This document shows positions 1-11,458 of a stretch of DNA of 64,000 nucleotides, in pieces. Position 1 is the first letter of the stretch. Each line of letters begins with the position of its first letter. The notes under the pieces were generated by a model. The model worked only from the letters and a program-made list of their open reading frames with translations, did no database searches and was not told where the DNA came from. The DNA is taken from NCBI GenBank assembly GCA_026214975.1, contig CM047815.1:76475299-76539298 (forward strand), given 5' to 3'. The stretch comes from Gentiana macrophylla (taxonomy: Eukaryota; Streptophyta; Magnoliopsida; Gentianales; Gentianaceae). A program made the translations under genes and the position numbers.

Positions 1-104
1 ACGCACAAGCCACGCGCGGGTCAAGCATACGCCACGCACAACCAAATCAATATACACCGTGATACTTGCGTGACATATGCTGGACCCGCGCGTGGCTTGT
101 GCGT
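1..104. repeat. Inverted repeat (hairpin) at left edge
   Basis: Bases 1-22 are the exact reverse complement of bases 83-104 (22-bp GC-rich arms). The match continues imperfectly inward (about 23-39 against 66-82). The outer arm may extend beyond the window edge. It could be the end of a foldback element or MITE; no target duplication can be tested because the left flank is missing. Confidence 0.8.
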
Positions 105-938
105 CGCTTCTAGAAAATCAGGTCCAACATGCGCGACGTATGGGGTCCAACGCATGAGTAACGAATGAAGAAAACTTGCTGCTATCGAACTAGCTTAAAT
201 AAAGACACATATAAATCGAATTCTTATTTGATGCATTCGTAAATGTTGATTACATTATATCTTAATTACCGTCTATTTACACAACTACACATTTGAGCAC
301 AAAGTAAAAAGAGATTATAAAATAAAATAAAAAAAACTTTTTAAATGAACTATCTATTCAAACTGAGAAAATTTTATTTAGGGGTGATGGGTATAAAAGA
401 CAATATAAAGAAAGAAAATGTCAAAAAAGACGGGTTTTGAAAACTTGTGAAAAATGATAAAATACACTTCTCTTCTAAAAAACCACGTTAACTTCTCTTC
501 TAAAAATAAAAATAAAAGCCACACAAACACAACTCTTGTTTAAACCTAGAATTCGATTTTGACAACCAATTTAGATTTTAGTATAGTGGAATCAATCACA
601 AAAAGGGAGTGGAAGGCTTAAATCCACTCATTAATATGTGAATTTGAGATTCAAAAAGAATTTGTGCAGCAGAAGAGCAGATGCGAAATTTTGATCATGG
701 GAAGTGTCACCAATTCCACCCCATGACTCTTAGTAGTGGAATACAACAATGGATTGTTGTAATTCCACTTAACGATGCAAATGCGAAAAATCAAAGAGCC
801 CGTTCAGAAAGTAATTAGTTGATTTGCAAATTCCACTCAATAAATCCTCTGTTTTTTTTGGGAGAGAAAATCATATGTTCTACCCATGAGTAAGAACTGT
901 ATTAGCAATTTTTCTTATCAAGGAGTGAAACCGTAGTG
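105..938. other. AT-rich intergenic DNA, no gene seen
   Basis: There is no open frame of useful length and no recognisable domain on either strand. Short runs such as 'attccact' and 'gtggaat' recur around 590-850. They resemble the dispersed repeat at 17190-17520, but I cannot define element ends here. Confidence 0.5.
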
Positions 939-943
939 AAATT

Positions 944-1574
944 TGTTGGGAAAATTAGTAGTGTAGTACCGGTTTACTAATTTTTCGAAAATCGAATAAC
1001 ATAAACTTGTAGAAACATATTGCAGGCATGATAAACACATAAGAAGAAAGAACATTTCATTCATAGAAAATTACAGCAACACATTCGAAATAAAATGCAG
1101 AAAGCAAGAGTAAAAACGAAAACTTATTCGTTAGACTGAGACGCGTAGAACGCTGTCCTTAAGACTTTATTGCCCCGATTAAATGCCACGGTTATGGCAA
1201 GAAGTCTCCCAAGATACAACAGTCTTTTCCTTGTTCTGGTTGCGGCACTTCAATGCGAACAAGTGGTGAACTGATCCAGCCTCGATATCTCTGACTATTG
1301 CCAATGTTTATGCAGAAAAATGCTTTTTATTTTGGCAGAATTTTGTTTTGCAAAAAGTGCCAAAAAATCTGTGTGGTTTTCATTGACAAATGAAGGAATT
1401 TATAGGAGTAAGGAAGCCATTCACTACCGGTTGCATCCTTTCAAAAATGATTCAATCGAACATGTGCAACCTTTAATCAAAAGTATACAACCTCTTACGC
1501 AGATGTAACATTTCACCGAACCGATGTGACCTTCCGTAATTTTAGAATTAATTTTAATTCAAAATTCTCCAACA
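944..1574. mobile_element. Solo LTR, 631 bp
   Basis: The segment begins TGTTGG and ends CCAACA, a typical LTR terminal inverted repeat. It is flanked by the perfect 5-bp direct repeat aaatt (939-943 and 1575-1579). No internal retrotransposon domain or second LTR is present, so it reads as a solo LTR left by LTR-LTR recombination. The 62-codon frame at 1320-1508 lies inside it and shows no known domain. The lineage (Copia or Gypsy) cannot be assigned from the LTR alone. Confidence 0.75.
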
Positions 1575-1871
1575 AAATTCGCCTAAATAATGAAACTGAA
1601 ATTGTGGTGAAAGGAAATGTTTACGGGAATAGGATATCCCACCACCACGCTTGTTGACGTCGGCAGTTACAGCAAGGAATATTTTTTTGAGAGGTTCCGG
1701 CAAGGATTAATGGAAGGTTAAGAAAAGGACAAAATGGTCTAGTAGAACATTAAAATGTACTTTTCATCTTAAAAATGATTTCACTGGATTAAATGCTAAT
1801 TAACAGTTTCAAATCGTCCTTTTTTACATTTTCCTATTTTATTTAATCCTATAACTTTATTTGACAAGTGG

Positions 1872-2094
1872 TGTTAAGAATTAAGTGCTGATGTGTCTTA
1901 ATCACAGCCTTACATTTGTTAACTAATCTAAGGGTCTACAGTAGAAGCTTATCCTAAGTTTGTTAGATTGTTCTTCTGAACAAATCTATTAGATAGATTC
2001 TTAAGTACTGAGGCTATGCATGTATGAAGAACATATGAATGATATGAATGAAATGATATTGACACTTGATTCTATCTTCTAGCTTTTCTTTACT
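1872..2094 (+). repeat. 5' LTR of the Copia element
   Basis: 223 bp, starting TGTTAAG and ending TTTACT. It matches the 3' LTR with one substitution over roughly 165 alignable bases. One block differs: after 'gaggctat' the 5' copy has about 50 bp of gaatga-rich sequence where the 3' copy has a second copy of the preceding 'tagatagattcttaagtact'. Confidence 0.85.
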
Positions 2095-2110
2095 TGGTAT
2101 CGGAGCTGGG
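2095..2110 (+). promoter_or_regulatory. Copia primer-binding site
   Basis: 'tggtatcggagctggg' directly follows the LTR. It matches the usual plant Copia site complementary to the 3' end of initiator methionine tRNA (consensus tggtatcagagc), with one change (a to g). Confidence 0.8.
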
Positions 2111-2114
2111 TTTC

Positions 2115-4543
2115 ATGGCGTCGGCAGCTTCTTCCACTAGCTCCGGCGACCACTGCCTCCGTCATTGAAAGTATTACTCCGGTAGCTTCAGATGTCTCAG
2201 CACCGGCATCTTCAGTGAGTGGTGTCTTCATGAATACAACCACTTTGCCATGACAAACCTCCTTATTTCCTCAGTTTTCCTCCATGGCACCTCCTTTGTT
2301 TCCTACAGTTAGGTTTCTCCAATTTCCTGGCCACTTGTGTTCCTACTCACTCACCGAGTCCATCTTTTCCGGTGACTTCATCCTTGATTCCACCAAGCTC
2401 TCCTATTCCCAGCTTGGTTCCTAGTTTGCATGTTGCAGATTCTACCTCCATACTTCGATCTACTTGCACTGTCAAACTCAACCGGGAAAATTATCTTTTG
2501 TGGAAGTATACAATTCTTCCCATTGTTAAAGGATATCGTCTAGAAGGTTTTTTGTTTGGGACCATACCAAGGCCTAGCACCTTGTCTCCAAACCTGCAGA
2601 TCTCCAAAGTTGCTCAACAATGGGATTCCATATGTCAACTTTTGATGGGATGGTTGCACAGTTCTATGATAGAACAGGCACTAACAGAGGTAATAGGTTG
2701 TACCACATCTTATGAGATTTGGAGCACACTGTAAACTTTGTTCAATTCTCATTCTGAGGCCCGTATGCTAGAATATAAGACTGATCTTACTAAAACAGAA
2801 AAAAGGGAATAGATATATGGCTGATTATTTAGCAATAATGAAATCATATTCTGATAAACTTGTAGCAGCTGGCTATCCTATATCCAAATCTGAGCTCATA
2901 TTTGCGGTTCTTGGGGGACTGGATAGAGATTATGAATCTGCAATTGTAAACATCACTACTAGGGTTGGTTGTATGAGTTGGCAAGAAGTTCAGTCACAAC
3001 TTCTTACCCATGAAAGGCTGATTGCCCGGTTTAATCCTGGTACTGCAGGGGCACATCCTTCCTTGAACCTTGATCAGATGCATCCTAGTGGAGCTAATGC
3101 TTCTGACCCTAGGCCTCAGTTTAATAATGCTGGTAGAGGAAGATGTGGAAATCGAGGTGGTAGAGGAAGAGATGGCAATAGAGGAGGTAGATCAAATTCT
3201 GGCAACAGAAGTGTGTGCCAACTTTGTGGTAAGAATGGACACACTGTCTTGGAGTCTTGGCATAGGTTTGATGTCAGTTTTACTGGTCCTGGAAACACCA
3301 ATAATACCTCTAGGGCTCCTGGTAATCAATCCCAGACCTGCTGCATACATGGCCTCACCTAAATCTGTAGCTGATTCTTCCTGGTACATGGACAGTGGTG
3401 CTACTAATCATATCACATGGGATTTGAAAAACATGCATCTCAGTTCTGGATATATAGGTTCTGACACACTTGGAGAAGGAAATGGCGAGCAACTCAGTAT
3501 GCTTCATGTTGGTCAATCCAACATCCTTGTCACACACTCACCTCACTGCCTAAAACTTGAGTGTATGCTCCATGTTCCTGCAATTACAAAAATCTTATTA
3601 GTGTTTCCAAACTTGCCTGTGATAATGATGTTATAATTGAGTTTACTGATTCCTCTTGTATTGGGAAGGCCAAGAAAACAGGGATGCCATTGCACATAGG
3701 AACTCTGGAGGGTGGTCTGTACAAGATGGGCAATCAAGCTGAGAGTGTCATGAGCTCCCCTCAATCCATTCAATTCTCCAGAGTCAAGTCTACTTCTGCC
3801 TTTCTTGTTAAGTCTAGTCAAGTTCAGTCTGTCAATATCAATAAGGATCCTAATGTATTGCATAGGAGATTAGGCCATCTTTCTCAAAAATTTGACTCAA
3901 ATTTTGGAAAGTTGTTTGAATGAAAAACTTATGTTTTGTGAATCCTGTCAATTTGGAAAGTCTCATGCATTGCCTTATGTTTTGTCTGACTCTCATACTT
4001 CCCATATTTTTTATCTTGTCCACACTGATGTTTGGGGCCCCTTACCTGTTAAGTCTACTACTGAATACACATACTATATGCACTTTGTAGATGACCATAC
4101 AAGGTTTACTTGGCTTTTTTCCTTTAAAACAGAAATATGAAGTTTATACAGTCATAAAGCAATTTCATACCATGGTCCAAACTCAGTTTTCTACACCCAT
4201 AAAATGTATACAATCTGATTGGGGAGGGGAATATAGAAGTATAGAGCCTTATTTGAAAGACCTAGGTATTATGTTTAGACACCATTGCTCTCATGCTCAT
4301 GGGCAACATGGCAGGGCTGAAAGAAAACATAGACATATTGTGGAACTAGGACTCACTCTTTTAGCTCAAGCTTCCATGCCTCTAAGTTTCTGGTGGCACA
4401 GATTTCAGCAAGCCACCATGATTATAAACAGTCTTTCTTCACCTGTTTTGCACAACCTGTCACCACATGAATGTTTGTTTAAGACCAAGCCTAACTACAA
4501 GCAGTTTAAGGTATTTGGTTGTGCTTGTTATCCTTATCTTAGA
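2115..4543 (+). pseudogene. Copia gag-protease-integrase (broken)
   Basis: The first ATG (2115) meets a stop after 17 codons. A Copia-type gag follows at 2372-2734, with motif LNRENYLLWKY, and at 2817-3362. It ends in an RG-rich stretch and a zinc knuckle CX2CX4H whose last Cys is replaced (LESWHRF). The aspartic protease site D-S-G-A-T-N-H lies in another frame near 3395. GAG-pre-integrase sequence (LHRRLGHLS near 3855) and the integrase core follow: HTDVWGP (4020-4040), VDDHTRF (4088-4108) and QSDWGGEYR (4210). At least four frame changes or stops make it non-functional. The reading stops at base 4543, where a solo LTR has inserted. Confidence 0.85.
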
Positions 4544-6742
4544 TGTAACGCCCCGAATTTTATGGCATATAACGAGAAGGGTATATCTGTCAAATGATGA
4601 TGATGTTAGAACCACCTTATATTGATATCTTCCTACGTGTGTGAATTGGATTATCTTTAAAATGTTATTTTATTAATATTTATATTGTTAAAAAAGTTTT
4701 TAGTAGTTGAATTAATATTTTAATTTCATAAAGTTGTGATGCTTTGTTTTTCACATTATATAAATTCATCCTAAATGTTTTAGTAATGATAATTAACTTA
4801 CGAGATTCAACAATAAACATAGTATTATTAGAAGATTCAATACATGCTATTATTATTTATTTTCCTATGACCATGAACGAATAGCATTGGAAATAAATGA
4901 GGATCATAATTATCAATAAACTCTTTTGTAATTATAAGTCCTCCTCCCCATAATATAGTGTTTTACCTTCAACGATGTACATCAGTATCTCTATAGCCGT
5001 CGTTGAGCCGCCAGAGAAGTCATATCCACCACTAAGCTATCGAAAAGACCTCTTTTACTTGTTTATTTAATCGACATCAAGGTTTACGAAAACCGACTGA
5101 AAATAGTTGTTTTTATTCAATCATCAATTAGTTCAATATCTTCAAAAAATTTAATAGACAATCTGTCTTCATCTACGCCATGTCGTATGGGAATCCTTTT
5201 AGTCTTACAATTCAATGTCTTGAAATGTACAACCTGTTTCCATTTTTTGTTAACGGGAATAAATGGAATTGGGGTTGTTAAAAAAGAGTGGTGGGAAACA
5301 AAATTAAAAGAAAGTGAATTTTCAGGATCGGTCCAAGTTTGTTTCTGACAAAATGTGAAGTTCATTCTTTAGTTGAATGTGGGAGAAAATGTTACTGGAA
5401 GAATTTCCTTGAGTATAACAAGGGATTTTATTAAATGACTTTAGGAGGATTGGAAAAAAATAATGCATGGTGGCTCTGAGGATATTCCGGTTGAAAGAGT
5501 CAAATAGGAAGCACGAGTATATTATAGGATTTGTACTAATGTTTCACATTGATCGATCTAAGGTGAGTCTTTTAATTTGATATAAAGCTAAAAGTGTGTT
5601 TTATATTATTTTCAAGTATTTTATGTATAGTGAATATAACTTTTAAACTCAGAAGTCGTTTTCGAATATTTTTTTAAAAATTACTAAAGCAAAATGTTTA
5701 ATTAATAATCGACTGTTTTGAGTTAGTGCATATCTTTTAAACAATAAAATGATACTTAGAATACTTGCTCGCTCACTCGCTCGCTCGTGACACGAAAGCG
5801 TCAAGGCTCTGGTGGCTAGGGAGATTAGAGTTCTCGCTCTTGAGAACGCCTAGTCACCGGTCTCGGGGCCTCTTGACTCAAGTCTTTCGACAATAGCTAG
5901 AGTGCTCACTCGTAAGAGTGGAGACGGTACCTTTTCCCGAAGATTCATGCTACTGACCCGGAAAGCAAGGGTCGACGGTTGGTGCGTGGGTCCTAGGGCA
6001 TGGACAGGGTTGGCTGGAGCCGTGTAGGAGGTTTGCACGGTGAAGGTTGATTCTTTTCCCTGACAATCGGCCGGAGTTGTCAGGCATGGCTAGTCTCGTG
6101 AAGTGCGGTTGAAATCCATGGTAAAATTGGTGTTTGGGCGGTACTTAACTCATCGCCTCGGCCAAAGCTGGTGTTTGTAAAATAAACTTGACATGTTTTT
6201 CCTTAATGCTCGTGCACTATATAACTTTTAAAATTGACTTGTTATTTTTTTTGCTCTGTCTTTTATTTTTATTTTCAAGAATTATTTACTAATTCGTTTT
6301 GCAAGATTAATAAAGGTTTCCGCTGCAAATTTTATAACAGTTGTTTTTATATATATAATATAGTATAACACTTGCACACGTGGCTCATACCAGCCCTTTG
6401 CTGACGCATCGTTTTTCTTTGTGTTGGTTTTTTTCCCTTTTATAAATATATGTACAGGTTTTTTATCGAGATCCGAGGAAGAAAAGAAATTGATGTTGTG
6501 GATTAGACTGCGCATATTGAGTTAGTTAGTCATGAATCTTGTGATTTTATTTGTTGTAATTTTTGTAATGGAAATAATTATTGAATTGATGTAAAATTAA
6601 TTTGTGGATTTATTATGTTAAATCGTGGATTTAGTGGATTATCTTGGGATTTTTAGTCTAGTTATTGAAGTCGCGGCGAGAGCTTCGCAACCCCTCCTAG
6701 AATGACCCCAGTGGACTTAGGGGTCGGAAGTAGGGTATTACA
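4544..6742. mobile_element. Solo LTR (Tekay/chromovirus-like), 2.2 kb
   Basis: It starts TGTAACGCCCCG and ends GGGTATTACA, the terminal style of plant Tekay-type Gypsy LTRs. It is flanked by the 5-bp target duplication ttaga (4539-4543 and 6743-6747). The Copia integrase reading resumes immediately after the second ttaga, which confirms the exact ends. There are no internal domains, so only one LTR remains. It includes a short (gctcgctcact)-like run near 5765. Confidence 0.88.
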
Positions 6743-6747
6743 TTAGA

Positions 6748-7320
6748 CCATTTCAAACTACCAAATTCCAGTTCCACTCTAGCAGATGTGTGAATCTATA
6801 GTCCTGTCCATAAAGGATACCAGTGCCTTGACATGAATGGTAGAATTTATATGACCAGAGATGTTATCTTTGATGAGTCCACTTTCCCTTTTGCTACTAA
6901 TTTTTCTCAAGGTCCTAATAGAACTGTCCATGTCCTTGAAGATACTGAGAGTCTTTTTTTTTTTTTTCCCTTCTCAGTTTAAGGACAGTGACACCTCTCA
7001 TGACAATGTCAATGCCATCAGTACAGATACTCCAGATGTTCAAGCAGGTATGCCTCCTTCTTCCCCAAATGTTTTTCATCAGTCTACACCTGCTATGAGT
7101 CCTAAAAATGTGTCTGATCTTTCCATGACTACTTCCCCATCCTTCAGTCATGTTACTACTCATTCACCACATCCAACACCACATCCCACACAACATCCAA
7201 CACCAGATCTCAATCATCCTGATTCTCCCAATATATCTCATTCTCCTTCTGCTTCAGATAATCAATCCAGTGCCTCAAGTCATCATACACACTCATCATC
7301 TCATTCTAACACTCCTCCAC
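6748..7320 (+). pseudogene. Copia integrase C-terminal part and Ser/Pro/His-rich linker (broken)
   Basis: This continues the Copia pol interrupted at 4543. It encodes sequence close to the usual Copia motif before the reverse transcriptase (YMTRDVIFDES near 6850), after a small deletion that breaks the frame near 6812. A long T run lies at about 6955-6967. A Ser/Thr/His/Pro-rich linker follows, including many 'cat/cac' codons. It is cut at 7320 by the Athila-like element. Confidence 0.75.
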
Positions 7321-8829
7321 TGTTCTCGGTCAAATTATACGATTTTTAACGATATATTTTATATCAATTTCCCCCATATTCTTATGTTTTTCATAGAAAT
7401 CGAGATTTATATTTAAATATTGAGCAAATGATATTTTTAATGAGTTAATTTCAAAATGTATCAAATTTAGTGCTTAAATGATGATTTATTATTATTTTGG
7501 AATTGTATTAATTACATTTTGGTGTTATTCATTGATTAATTAGGAGCTCACAAGTGTTGAAGTTTGGAATTGACAAGTGGCAAGGGATAAGATCAAGGAG
7601 AGCAAGTCATGAATCATCTAGAATATCCAAGAGATAAGGTTTGTTACAAAGGATAAAGATGGGTTGTTAAGAGATAAGGCCAAAAAAATCATCGGATTCA
7701 GCTCTGCACGGCCCGTAATCGGCGTTCTATAAGGGGAACCATGTTCCAGAGGAGCGAAATTCAATGCCGAGCTCGAAGGCATACCGAATCGGCGTTCCAC
7801 ACCGTAATCGGGCGTTTACATGCATGCTGAACCGAGTTCAAACTCAAATCAAGCGTTCAAGATCTCTGCCACTAATTCCCTATAAATACAGCAGCTCCCA
7901 ATTCATTCGGATAGACATTATTGATCGATTTTCTTCCACACACTAAAAACACAGAGCACCGCTCCTTCTTGGCTTAGGGCGATCACCCAAGCCTTGTGCT
8001 TGGGTGATCCGGGTTAGATTAGGTTTTACTTCTTTTGTTTTCCTTTTCTTGTTCGATCACCATGATGATCTCTCAAGCTTTGAACTTGGAGCAATCATGT
8101 AATACTTTTCAAAGAGCTTTCTATTTCTTGTCCATGGATGATCTTGTGAGTTTAATTTTAAAGTTGTTTTCTTTCCTTTGATTATGTGTTATGCAATCGA
8201 TAATGAAAGTTGTATTGCTATTGATGTTTATTGATGACGAAAAGTCGGTGTAAACCTTAGATCACCATAGGAAAGATGAGATTTTTAACCTTGACATAAC
8301 GAAAGTTGATAGGTTGAATCTCAGGTTGTTAGATTGAGAGATCTTGCACCTCGTTTTATGATGTGTTAATCTTTAAAATCGAGAGATAGAAGATTACTTA
8401 AGAGAGGTGAACCACAACTTGAATTAAATCATCATAAGATAATCTAGGGAAGAATTAAGGGTTGCGGGATGGTGGATCATGTTTGTTCTATGTTATATTG
8501 CTTTAGTCGTTATCATGGGTTCGTTAGTTTTACTGTTTTTCGTAGTTGTAGTTTTATTTATGTTGGTTCGCAATTATTGTTTCCTGGCTTTGGATTAATA
8601 GTCCTCTGTCCAGTTTACTTGTCTGTTTTAGTTTTAGTAATAACTAGTAGTAACAATTGGAAAGATTAACAAAATTAGATTCAACATCCCAATTCCTTGT
8701 GGATCGACCCCTTACTTATCTCGCTATACTATCAACTACCCGGTGTTTGGCCGGTTAGGAGTTAGTTTTGCATCTAAGTTAGGGTTTATAAATTTTCTTT
8801 TGTTTAAATAATGCAAAATCTTCTCAACA
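7321..8829 (+). repeat. 5' LTR of Athila-like element, 1509 bp
   Basis: It begins TGTTCTCGG and ends CTTCTCAACA (TGTT...AACA). The first 340 bp are nearly identical to 11459-11800. Beyond that the two LTRs diverge strongly until the shared block around 'cttgtgcttgggtgatccgg' (about 7990). The diverged part contains several ggcgttc motifs. Confidence 0.85.
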
Positions 8830-8833
8830 AAAG

Positions 8834-8851
8834 TGGCGCCGTTGCCGGGGA
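8834..8851 (+). promoter_or_regulatory. Athila-type primer-binding site
   Basis: 'tggcgccgttgccgggga' lies four bases after the LTR end. This sequence is characteristic of Athila and related Ty3/Gypsy elements. Confidence 0.85.
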
Positions 8852-11445
8852 ATCGGTGTTCTGTTGAATCTACTTGAGTTAATTCTTGATTTTGTTACAA
8901 TTTACTGTGTTCAATAAAAGTAGCGTTAACTAAATTGAGAGTTTTTATTTTTGCCGTGTTTCATGACCGCTTGGTTAAGAATGTGCAAAAGTTTTTTTAC
9001 TCAATTTGTTCAACGTGAATTATGTGTTTAGGTGATTTCTAATCACCCTGTGCTAAAAATTTATCTCGTGGTCGTTGCATCAGGCTATATGTGTGTTGAG
9101 TTTATGATTAGTTTTGGGTTGTTTGTTATTTTTCCCGCCTATCTCAGGCATTTTTGAAATGGACGAGCGCTCAAGGCATCCGAACGCCCGTCCAAGTTTA
9201 TAATATGCGAGGGAACGCCCGTTTGAGGGATGAAACGCCTGTTCGATGCTAAATTTTCGGATGAACGCCGTCCACCGCATGAAACGTCCGTTTGGTCTGA
9301 GAAATGCAGTTCAGGTTCTGAATTTTCCTTGATCTGATTTTTAATGCTTTTGTTTGACATGGATAATTTTATACTAGCTTCTGTGGCTTTTTATTTTTAC
9401 GTAGATGTTCTGAACTTGCATATTCATATCTTTCCATCTACGAATCCATGTTAAATAATTGATTTACTTTAATATACTTGATTCATCTATGCAAGTTATA
9501 GTGGATCTGCCGGTTCTCGTAAGCTATAAATCGGTCTTATTGTTATTTAGTAGCTAATGTCGGTTTCGTATGCTACACACCGTGATGAATCTTTTAAGCT
9601 TTGAGACTTATGTGCTTTCTTGTTATTTTGTAACTCATATGGGTAGCTACCGCCGGTTTTCCGTATGCTACCATCGCGTCTTATGAGTTATATCTGCTTA
9701 GTATAGCTAATCGTTGGTTTTCCATAATGCTATCACTTTTGATGAGTCTTAAGGCGCCACTTTACACTTTGCATTGTAATGGACAAAGACTGCATGCGCT
9801 TATCGTAACTCGTCATTATTTGGTAGACGTTTATTTTATACATGTCATGTTGCAAATGAGTGGGCTAGTTCTCTTTCTTTTATTTTCTTTTATTTGTGCA
9901 TCTCATTTAGTTGCATGTCATCTAGTTGCATTGTTTTCTTTTCTTTAAGGGCCGTAGTCACTTTGTAGGGTTGTCTTCACAACCTCGCCACCTGAGCCTG
10001 CTTATGTTTTCTTTTATTAGGATTACATATCATGTAGTTTGCATTGTAATGTAGTTGCACCTAGCCTACTATTTTGCAATGTCCATGTATATGTTCCATC
10101 CTTATCTCGAGCTTAATCAAAACATCTCTATGATTTATTCTCCTTGTGTTTTCAATGTATAATTCTTTTTCCCGTAGACTCTTTTTGCACTTGATCAAGT
10201 ATACGCAGGACACTTTTGATAGGCGTTTGTGCGCTTTCACGTCGATGTCGAGATTCTGTGATGCTCCACAAGTCTACTTGATCTATTCAAGCTTACTTGG
10301 ATCTGTGATGCTCCACATTTCCAAGGATAGTCAAGCAATTTTGGTTCTTCAGGGTTCTTTCCAGACTGCCGACTTGGAAATACAATCACTAAGTTCCTAA
10401 ACTTTTTATTTACGTACAACTTGAGGACAAGTTGCAATCTAAGTGTGGGGAAGGGATTAGTATCTACACTCTTTTGCCATATTAGTCATATTTCTATGAA
10501 AAATGCTAAATTTTTCAAAATTTTTGTTTTGTCCCAAGTGAACAAATGCATATCTTTATTTGAGTTTGTATATCATTGGTGCATTATTTTGCATATTTAG
10601 TAACTTTAGATGTTTCACCCAACACTATTTTTCACGTGCCATAGTAAATGATGAGCTATAATTTAAAGCTATGCCCATTTGATTGGAGATTTTTGATGAT
10701 TATCGCATGATTCTTTGCTTTCATATGAATTTTGAAAATTTTAATAGTTTGTATTTAGAATTAAAAGTATGTCATAATCGTGAATATCTTGAAGTTTGAA
10801 TGTGATAAGTGACACGTAACTATTGTTTTTGAAAAGTTGAGTTAATGAATGAATTAGTTGAGTGTGTCGAAGTCGGTTGATGATTGGAGTGAGATAGGGC
10901 ATTATCTCGAAATGTCCTATACCACTATGATGACCAAAGCTCACGACGATCGTGAAAAGTCGCCTTATGATTTGAGTAGGTAGGGATTATCTCGAAATGT
11001 CCTATTCTACTATGAGGGCAATAGCTCATTCTCGATGTGTGTTTAAATGAGAAATAATTAAATCAACTTAGATGAGAAGTGATATGAATTGAATATAAGA
11101 CATAGTTATCGTATATCTTATCCCAAAGATAAATCGAAAGATATGTTGTAGGGATTATCCTCTAAGTATGTCGGAAATATTTTAAATACTCCTATTATTG
11201 TTTTTCGAATTTGTATGTTTTGTGAGGTGCATGTTATAATCGTTTTATATTTCTAATTTAAATGGGATGTTAGCTAGTTTTGCTTGAATCAATTTCAAGT
11301 GCGGTTTTAGTGGAAATTTATTATGGCTATGCACACACACACCAGGTGAACCTCTAAACGACTTGAATATGTTTTATATTTGCATAAATGTTTATACGTC
11401 TCGAGTCTTGATTTTGTTTTGTTTTGCTCGGACGAGCAAAAAGCT
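8852..11445 (+). other. Non-coding internal region of Athila-like element
   Basis: No retroviral domain is visible in any frame. It holds three imperfect copies of 'tagcta..cggttttccgtatgcta' (about 9550-9735) and a cluster of gaacgcc/gaaacgc motifs (9160-9295). A direct repeat of about 50 bp around 'attatctcgaaatgtcctat' occurs at about 10895 and 10985. Short frames here are chance. Confidence 0.7.
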
Positions 11446-11458
11446 AAGTGTAGGGAGT

